From an uncultured Spirochaetota bacterium (GTDB taxonomy: Bacteria; Spirochaetota; Spirochaetia; Treponematales; Rectinemataceae): a DNA stretch of 64,000 bases. Each line of letters opens with the position of its first letter. Position 1 is the first letter of the stretch. The notes beneath the pieces were generated by a model, which worked only from the letters and a program-made list of their open reading frames with translations, was not told the DNA's origin and searched no databases. Location: contig CAIJMU010000044.1 in the NCBI GenBank assembly GCA_903821875.1, positions 1-64,000 on the forward strand, in the 5' to 3' direction. Positions 54,683 through 63,336 of the stretch are shown here, piece by piece. Position numbers and translations under genes: made by a program.

Positions 54683-54870
54683 TGAAGGTCAGCGAGATCA
54701 TCCGGGAGATCACGGACGACGGCTGGGAGCATGTTCGGACCAAAGGAAGCCACCGCCAGTACCGGCATCCTTCGAAGCCAGGCCTCGTGACCGTCGCAGG
54801 CCATCCAGGCGATGACATCGACCGGGGGACGCTCAACAGCATCCGCAAGCAGGCTGGCCTGAAGGAGTAA
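54682..54870 (+). CDS. hicA: HicA-type mRNA interferase toxin
   Basis: 62 residues. KVSEIIREITDDGWEHVRTKGSHRQYRHP is the HicA dsRBD-like fold with the catalytic His in KGSHRQY (H26); HPGDDIDRGTLNSIRKQAGL completes it. No ribosome site; probably leaderless. Two bases separate it from hicB. Confidence 0.93.
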   Translation: MKVSEIIREITDDGWEHVRTKGSHRQYRHPSKPGLVTVAGHPGDDIDRGTLNSIRKQAGLKE

Positions 54871-54872
54871 CC

Positions 54873-55268
54873 ATGGACTATCTCATCATCATCGAGAAGA
54901 CCGGCACCGGGTACTCCGCGTACGCTCCTGACCTGCCCGGCTGTATCGCCACGGCTTCGACCGTCGTCGAGGCCCGCAGGCTCATGCGCGAGGGCATCGA
55001 GTTCCATATCGAAGGGCTCCGAATCGAGGGCTACTCCGTTCCGCTTCCCTCCTCCGAGGCCCTCTTCTTCACGGTCGCCGATACCGGTGAGGTCTGCCGG
55101 GAGACCGTCGTGGAGACGCTCTACGACATCAAGACCTTCGCTGCCCGCATGGGCGTCTCTCCCTCGACAGTCAGGGTCTACGCCCATCGCTATCACATCG
55201 GCCACAAGATGGGCCGCGGCTGGGTCTTCACCGAGCGGGACATTGCGCGCGTCCCCTCATGGGCCTGA
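54873..55268 (+). CDS. hicB: HicB-type antitoxin with C-terminal HTH
   Basis: 131 residues. N-terminal HicB fold (YLIIIEKTGTGYSAYAPDLPGCIATA; EARRLMREGIEFHIEGL). The C-terminal part (ETLYDIKTFAARMGVSPSTVRVYAHRYHIGHKMGRGWVF, in pieces) is a helix-turn-helix that should bind the palindrome upstream of hicA. Confidence 0.92.
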   Translation: MDYLIIIEKTGTGYSAYAPDLPGCIATASTVVEARRLMREGIEFHIEGLRIEGYSVPLPSSEALFFTVADTGEVCRETVVETLYDIKTFAARMGVSPSTVRVYAHRYHIGHKMGRGWVFTERDIARVPSWA

Positions 55269-55611
55269 CGTGATCACCCCCGAATGGGACCTCCAAAGGG
55301 TCATACTGCCGAGTCTTGAAGAAAGGCTGCGCGAGAGCGCATTTCGCTTCGCCAATACAGGGCGAAATGCGTTTTCGTGTCGCCAATGCACCGGACTCGG
55401 TAGTAAGGTCAGGCTTCTGGATTCAAATCGCCCGGATATGCATAGCCATGTCCGGAAATATTATAATACCAAATGTTATAGAGTCCGATCACCCGTGACC
55501 CTGCAACAAGCAGGAATTGATGCTGAACAAAAATGAATTACAGGGCTTTGAATCAATTACCTTCTTTTCATCTTTGAATTTCATGGAGAAAGATGTTGGC
55601 ATCGCAGGAAA
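55269..55611. other. Intergenic region after hicB
   Basis: No gene seen. CGCATTTCGC (55338-55347) and GCGAAATGCG (55362-55371) form a perfect 10-bp stem followed by TTTT, a possible hicAB terminator. The remainder to 55611 is AT-rich without recognised features. Confidence 0.45.
55338..55375 (+). terminator. Possible hicAB terminator
   Basis: 10-bp perfect stem, 14-base loop, four T residues, 70 bases after the hicB stop. Confidence 0.5.
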
Positions 55612-55785
55612 TCATGGGGCAGCCTCGCCGTCATGTGCGAGTTCCCGCCAGCGGTCTTCTGAAGCGAGAAAGGCGCCAAGGTTCACAGGATCCGGTGGAA
55701 TCCACAAACGAGATTCTTCATCTGCGGCTTGCTTCTTGAGCCGCTCATAGAGCCGATCAGGAAGCTGGATTTGGCTGCGCTTCAT
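55612..55785 (-). pseudogene. Truncated ribbon-helix-helix antitoxin
   Basis: 57 residues. MKRSQIQLPDRLYERLKKQA is the start of a CopG/RHH antitoxin, and the end (LGAFLASEDRWRELAHD) matches the C-terminus seen in such PIN-partner antitoxins, but the second helix and linker are missing: the frame jumps from AADEE to SRLWIPPDP. No toxin gene follows. I infer an internal in-frame deletion in an orphan antitoxin. Confidence 0.5.
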
Positions 55786-55885
55786 GCCATCAGTTCTACA
55801 GCTACACCAAATTGGCGTCAACTCAGCAAGATTCACAGAGTCACCACTGGTCACCATCACGTGGCGATCGCTCAACCCGCTGGCG

Positions 55886-56683
55886 CTAGCCGCGATCCCC
55901 AAGAATCGAGAGAAGGTGTTCCTTGGTGAGCAACATGAGATCCTCGCGCCGTTCGAGGAAGGGCTGGATGTCCGCGCGGATGGCGGAAAGGTCGAGGACT
56001 TCGAGGCGTGACCGGAGAGTGGCAGACCAGGATGTCGGAATCTCGCCACCTGTTAGCTGGAGCGCTGCTTCAAGGAAAGACTGCTTCGGCTCCACAGGAG
56101 GCCGACGGGAGCAGTACCAGAGGAGGTCGTACCAGTCGCGCCCCTTGTCGCGACCTCGGGTCAGGATGGCGTGTACCTTCCCCGCCATCATCGAGGGCAG
56201 GTCGTGGTGGCGGAGTCCGAACATGAAGTGGCGGGAAATCACCCGGGTTTCGGTTCCTGCGCCACGTGGTGGCGTGCTGTCGATTTCGAGCTTGATCGAG
56301 AGCTTCTCGGCCTTGTGACCGCTTAAGCCAGCCTCGAAGAGGATGCCGTGGACCCTGATCCATGCAGTATGGACAGCCTTCCTCTCGTTCCAGGTAATGT
56401 CGGCTTCAAAGCCCGAAAAAGCGAGGTCGCGCTTGAGTTTTGAAAGCCAGTCCCGGGGGGAGTAGCCAGCGGCTGATTCCATGGAGAAATCAAGGTCCTC
56501 TGACCAGCGGGGAAGGTCGTAGACAAAGCGGAGGGCGGTACCGCCCACGAAGGAAAGGCACTCAAAGGCCCGCGATTCGTGCAGGCTACGGAGGGCGAAG
56601 GCCTGAATGTACTCCCTGAGGATGTTGAGCCTGCGAAGGGGATCGCCTTCGCGTTGTGCGAGTTCGAGGGCTTCGTCCTTCAT
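55886..56683 (-). CDS. AbiEii-type nucleotidyltransferase toxin
   Basis: 265 residues. Nucleotidyltransferase core: FVGGTALRFVYDLPRWSEDLDFS (about 46-68, GG..LR and the D-x-D pair), later K/D motif KVHAILTRGRDKGRDWYDLLWY. This is the toxin of the AbiE abortive-infection system; relatives pyrimidylate tRNA acceptor stems. Overlaps the antitoxin gene by ATGA. Confidence 0.9.
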   Translation of the reverse strand: MKDEALELAQREGDPLRRLNILREYIQAFALRSLHESRAFECLSFVGGTALRFVYDLPRWSEDLDFSMESAAGYSPRDWLSKLKRDLAFSGFEADITWNERKAVHTAWIRVHGILFEAGLSGHKAEKLSIKLEIDSTPPRGAGTETRVISRHFMFGLRHHDLPSMMAGKVHAILTRGRDKGRDWYDLLWYCSRRPPVEPKQSFLEAALQLTGGEIPTSWSATLRSRLEVLDLSAIRADIQPFLERREDLMLLTKEHLLSILGDRG

Positions 56684-57318
56684 AGCTGCTCGTCCCCTTC
56701 CATCGATGAGGAGGCGAGTCTGGCAAGGGCTGAAGCAGCCCTCAGTAGCCGGGGCGAGCCGCTGCGACGTGCATGGGCTGCGACCTGGGCTACATCGAGG
56801 GCGCGGGTTTCGATGCGCATGGACTCAAGGCGCTCTTCATCCCACTCGCCGTGTTCGAGATGCCAGAGGTCGATAAGGGCCTTTTCGGGGGTCGCGATGC
56901 GTACATCCGCACCCACGATACTCTCCTTTTTGTAACCCCAGAATAGCGCCTGCTTGATGCTTCGATATCGATAGGAGCCGAAGGCGTTGTCGTAGGTGGC
57001 AGGAGGCTTCGGGCTCACGCTTGTCATTATTACTGCCTTCTCCGGGATGATGCCATGCCAGGAGAGGGCCCAGAGTTCTGAGAGATAAGAGGGGGCGTGG
57101 AGGATGCCAGCGAGGGCGGGAGCTGGCAGACTGCTGGGCCGGTAGCGTTCAGCAAAGGCATAGAAGCCGCGACGGAGTTCGATGACGCGCCCGCCTCGCC
57201 TATGCCGATACAGGGAGGTCCGCACCGACTCCTCCCCCTCCGGAAAGAGGAGGAGGACGGTCTGGTAGTCGAACCAGGGGAGGGTTCCGCACTGGCTTAG
57301 GAGCTCGTCAAATCGCAT
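56680..57318 (-). CDS. AbiEi-type antitoxin/repressor
   Basis: 212 residues. N-terminal winged helix (VLLLFPEGEESVRTSLYRHRRGGRVIELRRGFYAF, in pieces), then the AbiEi C-terminal domain (APSYLSELWALSWHGIIPE, IATPEKALIDLWHL). It neutralises AbiEii genetically and represses the operon through inverted repeats, present here at 57319-57358. The ATG has no ribosome site and lies 8 bases from the -10 box. Confidence 0.9.
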   Translation of the reverse strand: MRFDELLSQCGTLPWFDYQTVLLLFPEGEESVRTSLYRHRRGGRVIELRRGFYAFAERYRPSSLPAPALAGILHAPSYLSELWALSWHGIIPEKAVIMTSVSPKPPATYDNAFGSYRYRSIKQALFWGYKKESIVGADVRIATPEKALIDLWHLEHGEWDEERLESMRIETRALDVAQVAAHARRSGSPRLLRAASALARLASSSMEGDEQL

Positions 57319-57358
57319 TGATTGAGATAATAGGCTTTTTTGCTCATTATTTCAATCA
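57319..57358 (-). promoter_or_regulatory. abiE promoter and inverted-repeat operator
   Basis: Minus strand TTGAAA (57350-57355), 17 bases, TATTAT (57327-57332). Arms TGATTGAGATAAT (57319-57331) and ATTATTTCAATCA (57346-57358) match at 12 of 13 positions and cover both promoter boxes. Confidence 0.65.
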
Positions 57359-57474
57359 GAAAGACAGTTAGCCTCTGATGAGCTCCGGCGAGGCCAGGTC
57401 CAGGAACCTGCCACCAGAGGATCGCGGCGATCCTCTGATGACTGCCCTGGTGGGGGCTCCAATGCAAGCTCCTG

Positions 57475-58242
57475 TCAGTAGTTCGAAGTACTCTTCTGGC
57501 CGCTGATGATGAGGACACCAGAGCTGGTGCCAAGCCTCGTGGCTCCAGCGGCGATCATCAGCGCCGCATCCTCGAAGCTCCGGACGCCGCCCGAAGCCTT
57601 GACGCCCATCTTCGGCCCCACGGTCTGCCGCATGAGGACGATGTCCGCCACGGTGGCGCCACTTTTATTGAAGCCCGTCGAGGTCTTCACGAAATCGGCG
57701 CCTGTTTCCTTGGCCATCTGGCAGACAAGGACCTTTTCCTCGTCGGAAAGCAGGCATGTTTCAATTATGACCTTCAGCACTATGCCTTTCTTGCAGGCAT
57801 TCCGCACCGAAAGCATGTCATCCCGGACGCTCGTGTAGTCCTTGCCCTTCAGGGCGCCGACATTGATGACCATGTCTATCTCGGCTGCGCCGTTCTCGAT
57901 GGCCGTGCGCGCCTCGAAGGCCTTGGCCTTGGAGTCCATGGCACCGAGGGGAAAGCCGACGACGGAGCAGACATGTACTCCGCTGCCAGCGAGCCTTCTG
58001 GCGCAGTGCCCGACCCAGCTCGAGTTGACGCAGACCGAGTAGAAGTGGTGCTGCGCTGCCTCATCGCAGAGCGTGTCCACCTGGTCCGCTGTAGCCTCGG
58101 GCTTCAGAAGCGTGTGATCGATGTACTTGGGAAGATCGGAGGACTGAAGGGAGGGTCTCCCAGTCGGGCCGGCGGCCTCTACGCTGCCCAGACCCGCGGG
58201 GGCTTCCCCGATGTCCTTCTGTGTTTTCTGGTTCTGATCCAT
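57475..58242 (-). CDS. deoC: Deoxyribose-phosphate aldolase
   Basis: 255 residues; ATG at 58242 with GGGAGG upstream. IDHTLLKPEATADQVDTLCDEA (in pieces), VVGFPLGAM, Schiff-base Lys in GADFVKTSTGF, and KASGGVRSFEDA are all DeoC signatures. It splits 2-deoxyribose-5-phosphate into glyceraldehyde-3-phosphate and acetaldehyde. Downstream of the glycerol-1-phosphate dehydrogenase gene by 92 bases; co-transcription is possible. Confidence 0.95.
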   Translation of the reverse strand: MDQNQKTQKDIGEAPAGLGSVEAAGPTGRPSLQSSDLPKYIDHTLLKPEATADQVDTLCDEAAQHHFYSVCVNSSWVGHCARRLAGSGVHVCSVVGFPLGAMDSKAKAFEARTAIENGAAEIDMVINVGALKGKDYTSVRDDMLSVRNACKKGIVLKVIIETCLLSDEEKVLVCQMAKETGADFVKTSTGFNKSGATVADIVLMRQTVGPKMGVKASGGVRSFEDAALMIAAGATRLGTSSGVLIISGQKSTSNY

Positions 58243-58334
58243 CTGTTTTACGAGCCTCCCAGCTCATAGCGAGGCTAGGTTCCTTTCAGGATATTGTAAA
58301 GCAAAATAACCGGGACTGGGCGGTCGGCAAGAAA

Positions 58335-59678
58335 CTATGCAAAGCCCCTGAAATACGTCCGCCCATCCAGGATGATCGAGCAGATCGAATCGAGGGCTCC
58401 GATCTCGTAGAGGTAGTCGAGGACCGTATACCGGGTGCGGATCATCTGCGCATGGTGGATCCCGCGCCTGAACTCATCCCGGGTCAGGTCGATGTCACTG
58501 GCCTCGATCGGTGCCCCTACGGTCTTGAACATGGACCTGAGGAGCTCGAAGGGAAGGATCTGCCGCTCGACGACCGCGCGCACGCGGTCCCAGCCGTCCA
58601 GGATGGAGGCGCGTCTTTCAGCCAGTGCAGGGCCCTCCAGATGCTTCAGCCTGCATATCTCCAGGCTCTCCTGTAGTCCCGGACTTCCGCCGAAAAAGGA
58701 GCTGAGCTGGGCCTTCCTCCCCTCCCAGGCCAGCCGGGGCGCTCCCTCAAAGAACCCTCTCAGGTCCCTGACCTCCAGTTTGAGCATCTCAGTCATGATG
58801 GCGGTGCTGACCAGGCTGCCTACAGCCACCATGAAGCCATGGGAGGCATGCGGCCGGTGGGTAGCGAGCTTTCCCATTTCCCAGGCGTGGCTGAAGAGGT
58901 GGTCCGCGCCGCTGGCAGGACGAGAATCCTGGAGCTGTTGCATGGCCAGGCCCGTGGCAATGAGGCCAGAAAAAATCCCTTCCACAGCCACCGCGTCCCG
59001 GGAGGCGACCTTGGCCGGAGTCGCAAGTTCTTCCCTGAGATTGTCCTGGACCATGGACCAGACTTCCCTATCGATGGCCTGCACGCCGAGAGCGTCAGCG
59101 ATGAGCCAATCAGCTCCAGCGGTGACTTTGGCTGCCAGGTCACCGTAGCCAGAGGCGATCATCGGATAGGGTGCCTCACGGAGGATGATGCTGTCCGCCA
59201 CCACGGCGAGTGGCGCAGGACAGGGAAGGGTGCGCTTAAAGCCGCCCACCGTGATCGATGCCCCGAAGGAGGTATAACCGTCTACCGAAGGCGCCGTGGG
59301 AATTGAGAGATAGCGCTTTCCGCATTCGAAGGAAGCCCGCTTTACGATATCGTTGATGGTACCCGAGCCAAGGGAAATGCCTATCTGGTCATTGCCCTCA
59401 AGGAGGGCCCGGACCCGCGCTACGGAAAGGTCGTCGGCGTAGACCTCCGACTCCCCCCGGGCTGTCAGCTGTCCCGGAATCAGGAAGCCTTCAACCGGGT
59501 GCAGCCCCTCGGCTTCAAGCCCTGCCTGGAGTGCAGGCCCGGCTATAGCCCAGGTATTCCGGTCGGCGATGACGAGGGGACGATAGCCCTCCGGCCAAAG
59601 GCTCCGGAAGACTCCCGGCACGAGGTCCAAGGCTCCGTCCTTAATAATGAGTATTTCCGTATCTTTGGCCTTGGCCAT
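58335..59678 (-). CDS. sn-Glycerol-1-phosphate dehydrogenase (EgsA/AraM-like)
   Basis: 447 residues from the ATG at 59678, with AAAGGAG seven bases upstream. GSGTINDIVK (NAD-binding), PTAPSVDGYTS with a metal-binding Asp, and THRPHASHG with the paired His are typical of the G1P dehydrogenase/iron-alcohol-dehydrogenase superfamily. It reduces dihydroxyacetone phosphate to sn-glycerol-1-phosphate, the archaeal-type stereoisomer; the bacterial example in Bacillus (AraM) makes it for prenyl-glycerol lipids. No partner prenyltransferase is in view. Confidence 0.85.
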   Translation of the reverse strand: MAKAKDTEILIIKDGALDLVPGVFRSLWPEGYRPLVIADRNTWAIAGPALQAGLEAEGLHPVEGFLIPGQLTARGESEVYADDLSVARVRALLEGNDQIGISLGSGTINDIVKRASFECGKRYLSIPTAPSVDGYTSFGASITVGGFKRTLPCPAPLAVVADSIILREAPYPMIASGYGDLAAKVTAGADWLIADALGVQAIDREVWSMVQDNLREELATPAKVASRDAVAVEGIFSGLIATGLAMQQLQDSRPASGADHLFSHAWEMGKLATHRPHASHGFMVAVGSLVSTAIMTEMLKLEVRDLRGFFEGAPRLAWEGRKAQLSSFFGGSPGLQESLEICRLKHLEGPALAERRASILDGWDRVRAVVERQILPFELLRSMFKTVGAPIEASDIDLTRDEFRRGIHHAQMIRTRYTVLDYLYEIGALDSICSIILDGRTYFRGFA

Positions 59679-59874
59679 GGGCGGGCTCCTTTGGTCTGGG
59701 GGCGGGAGCCACCCTGGCGCGGATAGCTGCCACCCTGGGCGAACGCTCAGCATTTGTCGCATGGATCGCAGCCCACCGTCAGCCTTCGATGCCCCGCGCG
59801 CCCCCCCGATCCCGGGCGCGTGGACGACAGAGGGAGGCCACTTAGGGTAGGCTTTTACCCATCAAGGAAGGGAC

Positions 59875-61272
59875 ATGTCCGAAACGACCAAGACCGGCGC
59901 AAAGCAGGTAACTCCTGCCATGGTACTTCTGATAGCCACACTGGGCGCCTTCATGGGCAGCTTCGCCAATTCCTCGGTCAATGTCGCCCTGCCACCACTC
60001 GGCAAGGCCCTGGGGCTCGGGGGACTCGAACTCAACTGGGTGACCACTGCCTTTGTGCTGGGCTCGGCAGCATTTCTGCTGCCCATGGGTCGCCTCGGGG
60101 ACATCTTCGGGCGGAAGAGGCTCTACGCCCTGGGCATGGCGATCAACGCAATTGGTGCCATCCTGTCGAGCATCGCCCCCGGTGGGGCCTTCCTCATCGC
60201 GATGCGCGCCTTTTCCGGCCTCGGTGCCTCGATGATCGCCCCGACAGCCTCGACCCTCGTCGTCGCTGTCTATCCGCCCGAACAGCGGGGCCGCGTCCTG
60301 GGCATCATCGTCTCGGCGACCTACCTGGGTTTGTCGGCCGGGCCCTTCCTGGGCGGCTTCCTCACTGCCTATCTGGGCTGGCGTGGACTCTTCCTGATCC
60401 ACGGAGTCCTCGCCGTCCTTGTCCTCGTCCTCGTCGGCATCTTTCTCAAGGGTGAATGGCAGATTGCCAAGGGAGAGCCCATCGACTGGCAGGGCACGGT
60501 CATCTACGCCCTCGGCCTCTCGGCCCTCCTCATCGGTTTTTCTGCCCTGCCCGGAGTCCGTGGGATAGTCCTTCTCATTGCCGGCATCGCCGCCTTGGTG
60601 GCCTTTGTGTACTGGGAACGGGCGCATCGACACCCTCTTCTCGATCTGGGAATCTTCAAGGGCAACCGGGTCTTTGCCCTCTCCAACCTCGCCGCCTTGT
60701 TCAGCTATGGGGCCACCTTTTCGGTCGGCTTTTTCCTCAGCCTCTACCTTGAGGTAGTGCGCGGCATGCCGCCACAGAACGCGGGCCTCGTGATGATGGT
60801 ACAGCCCGTACTCATGGCTGTCTTCTCCCCCCTCACCGGAAGGCTCTCGGACCGTGTGGAGCCGCGCTTCCTGGCCTCAGCCGGCATGCTGCTGACCGCG
60901 CTGGGGCTGGCTGTGCTGGCCTCTATCGGCGTCGATTCACCGCTGCCGCTGATCATTGCCGCCCTCGTAAGCCTCGGCCTCGGTTTTGCCCTCTTCTCCT
61001 CGCCCAACACGAACGCGGTGATGGGAGCAGTCGAGCATCGGCACCTCAGCGTCGCCAGCGCGACCCTCTCCACGATGAGGGTTGTCGGAATGTCGGCTTC
61101 CATGGGCATAGCCTTGGTACTGTTTTCCCTCTTCCTGGGAAACAAGGCCATAGGAACCGAGACGATCCTTCCCTTCATGTCGGCCTTCCACCTGGCCTTT
61201 GTGATTTCAGCCGTCCTCTGCGTCTTCGGAGTCTTTTCTTCGCTCGCGAGGGGCAGGGTGACGAGGGCTTAA
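59875..61272 (+). CDS. MFS transporter, DHA2-like (14 helices)
   Basis: 465 residues, about 14 membrane helices, ATG at 59875 with AGGAAGGG upstream. MFS signatures: LPMGRLGDIFGRKRLY (motif A) and RAFSGLGASMIAPTAS. Exporters of this group expel drugs or metabolites with protons. Sandwiched between the divergent dehydrogenase and convergent ankyrin gene; specificity unknown. Confidence 0.9.
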   Translation: MSETTKTGAKQVTPAMVLLIATLGAFMGSFANSSVNVALPPLGKALGLGGLELNWVTTAFVLGSAAFLLPMGRLGDIFGRKRLYALGMAINAIGAILSSIAPGGAFLIAMRAFSGLGASMIAPTASTLVVAVYPPEQRGRVLGIIVSATYLGLSAGPFLGGFLTAYLGWRGLFLIHGVLAVLVLVLVGIFLKGEWQIAKGEPIDWQGTVIYALGLSALLIGFSALPGVRGIVLLIAGIAALVAFVYWERAHRHPLLDLGIFKGNRVFALSNLAALFSYGATFSVGFFLSLYLEVVRGMPPQNAGLVMMVQPVLMAVFSPLTGRLSDRVEPRFLASAGMLLTALGLAVLASIGVDSPLPLIIAALVSLGLGFALFSSPNTNAVMGAVEHRHLSVASATLSTMRVVGMSASMGIALVLFSLFLGNKAIGTETILPFMSAFHLAFVISAVLCVFGVFSSLARGRVTRA

Positions 61273-61315
61273 GGCATGGCCTCCTCCATGGCTGCGAAGG
61301 GCCAGCCTGCGCGGC

Positions 61316-62230
61316 TCACTCCGGCTCGATCGGCGGATAGGAGTCGAACAATTCCTTGAAGGCTGCGAGCTTGAAGAGCTTGGCGTAGGTCCGGGCAGAC
61401 ATGCCAAGCTTGTCGGCCCGGTCAGGGTCGGCACCGTGCTCAAGGAGAAGGCGGCAGCTCTCGAGATCCTGGCGACCCACGGCGATGACAAGGGCAGTTT
61501 GCCCGTCCTTGCTCTCGATGTTGGGATCTGATCCCTTGGCAAGAAAGAAGGCTACCTGTGCAGCTGGTCCAGACTTGGCTGCCTCCATGAGAGCGGTGTA
61601 GCCGCGGTCCTCGCTGCGCTCATTGATTGTCGCACCCCGCTCGAGGAGGAGCTTGACCACGCCCAGGCGACGGTGGCGCGTAGCGAGGCAGATCAGGGGC
61701 ACACCGTGCTTGTCGCGCGAGTTGGAGTTGAAACCCGATTCGAGGAAAAGTTCAACCGCGTGGATGTCACCGTCGGCAACGCTGCTGGAAAGGGCGTCGG
61801 CATGGTAGGAGATGCCGAGTTCGAGAAGGGCAGCGCGGGAGGCGAGCCTGGCATCTTCCATCCCCCATTCCTCGTGCTTCACCGTGAAGAAGGCGCGCAG
61901 TTCATCGAGATCCTCGAAAACCGGGAAGCCGCGAAGGTAGGGGGGAGGTTCCCATGAAGGATCGACCCTGAAGAGGGAGCAACCGTGGATCAGGGCGGCC
62001 GCGCTGCCGACCGCAAAGCCGAACCAGGTAGAGGACAGGCTATGGGCATCCGAGACAATGATGTAATGATCTGCCGCCTCGACATAGCCCTGGATCTTCT
62101 TCCGCTCGAGCCTGATCCAGTCTTCGGTGAAGGATAGCGCATAGGCGGGAATGCCCAGGTCCTTGAGGACCCTGAGGATGGGAACGAGCTGTTTCGTGTC
62201 TTCTCGCGAGCCAATGGCAGCTATCTTCAC
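61316..62230 (-). CDS. Ankyrin-repeat protein with possible TIR-like N-terminal domain
   Basis: 304 residues. Residues about 125-295 hold four to five ankyrin repeats (GVPLICLATRHRRLGVVKLLLERGA, DGQTALVIAVGRQDLESCRLLLEHGAD, in pieces). The first 105 residues form an alpha/beta domain: MKIAAIGSREDTKQL, then ADHYIIVSDAHSLSSTWFGFAVG, reminiscent of TIR or related nucleotide-hydrolase folds (strand, SxxSxxSxWxxxE-like region without the expected Glu). No signal peptide. Role unknown; a signalling or defence protein is possible. Confidence 0.65.
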   Translation of the reverse strand: MKIAAIGSREDTKQLVPILRVLKDLGIPAYALSFTEDWIRLERKKIQGYVEAADHYIIVSDAHSLSSTWFGFAVGSAAALIHGCSLFRVDPSWEPPPYLRGFPVFEDLDELRAFFTVKHEEWGMEDARLASRAALLELGISYHADALSSSVADGDIHAVELFLESGFNSNSRDKHGVPLICLATRHRRLGVVKLLLERGATINERSEDRGYTALMEAAKSGPAAQVAFFLAKGSDPNIESKDGQTALVIAVGRQDLESCRLLLEHGADPDRADKLGMSARTYAKLFKLAAFKELFDSYPPIEPE

Positions 62231-62336
62231 GGTGACCTTCCCGGGTCAGCGGCCGACCTGCGGGCAGATCGGTCTTCCCTACCCTCGATGATCGGCACAT
62301 CAGGCTGAAGTCTGAAGGGGTGCCGCCTCGGCGCGC

Positions 62337-63251
62337 CTATGGGAGCGCCGCGTTCCTCTGGAGAAGCTGGAGGATGTCGGCCCAATTGTCATGGGTTACG
62401 ACAAGTCGGGGAAGGGCGAAGGTATCGTTGAGGCCGGGGTTTGCATACACAAAGCCAGGCTTGACGGCGAAGGCTGCAGCGAAGCCCGCTTTTTCGACCT
62501 CATCCTCCGTGCGGGGAGAATAGGAGCCGTAGGGATAGGCATAGACCAGGACAAAGCGCCCCGAAAGGCCCTCCGCCCGTGCCTTGGACTTGTAGATCTC
62601 CTTCATGAACACCTCAGGCTGGGACCTGAAAAGCGCCTCGTTCACGTAGAGATGGTGATAGCCGTGCGCCCCTACGGGGATCCCCGTAGCCACCAGCTGT
62701 GCCAGGACTGTATCGGACATCGAGAAGTCAGTGGTTCCGAGGACGGCGGGATAGACAAAGAGGGTCGGGACGATTCCCCTCGGGACGAGCACACGCTCGA
62801 TAGCCCTCGGAACGGTCCGGTGGCCGTCGTCGATGGTCACTGCTATGTTCATCCGTCCGCTGATGTCGCCGGCCAATACCCTGTCGATCGTGATAAAGCG
62901 GTAGCCCAGGGCCTTGATGGTATCGAGTTGAGCGCCGAATTTGGCGAGGGAAAGGTCGGTGTTGATGTCAGGGGCACCGAGAAAGGTGTGCCAGCAGAGC
63001 ACGAGAACCCTGTCCGAAAGGTCCGAAGGCGCAAAGCCCTGCCGCCCGGAGGGGGCAATCCCATTGATTCCGACACTTTCAACGAAGGATAGGGGCCGTT
63101 CGAGGCTGGGACCCTGGTTCATCAAGGTCTCAGGGACACCTACCCTGACCGGCAGCCTAGCCGGTGGCAGGGCCCCCAGGGAGGCCGCAGAGGCGAGCCA
63201 GAGGAGACAGGCAGAGGCTGTAACCAGCCCATGCCCTGGTCGGTGTGCCAT
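62337..63251 (-). CDS. Exported polysaccharide deacetylase (NodB family)
   Basis: 304 residues with signal peptide (LVTASACLLWLASAASLGALP). NodB motifs intact: TIDDGH (catalytic Asp pair), GAHGYHHLY (metal His pair, H-x3-H), AYPYGSYS (motif 3). Acts on envelope or extracellular glycans, removing N- or O-acetyl groups. In contrast to the NodB-like domain of the gene at 10355-12706, metal ligands are retained here. Confidence 0.88.
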   Translation of the reverse strand: MAHRPGHGLVTASACLLWLASAASLGALPPARLPVRVGVPETLMNQGPSLERPLSFVESVGINGIAPSGRQGFAPSDLSDRVLVLCWHTFLGAPDINTDLSLAKFGAQLDTIKALGYRFITIDRVLAGDISGRMNIAVTIDDGHRTVPRAIERVLVPRGIVPTLFVYPAVLGTTDFSMSDTVLAQLVATGIPVGAHGYHHLYVNEALFRSQPEVFMKEIYKSKARAEGLSGRFVLVYAYPYGSYSPRTEDEVEKAGFAAAFAVKPGFVYANPGLNDTFALPRLVVTHDNWADILQLLQRNAALP

Positions 63252-63336
63252 CGGTATCTAGAATATCGGCTGCGAAGCGACCTGTCCACTCCGGTATCTG
63301 CCAGGCTTTCGACAGCGCTCCCGGCTCCGGCGGGTC

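Noticed and set aside
50444-55611. CRISPR array
   Set aside because: Repeats are few, long, imperfect and not evenly spaced; no cas genes.
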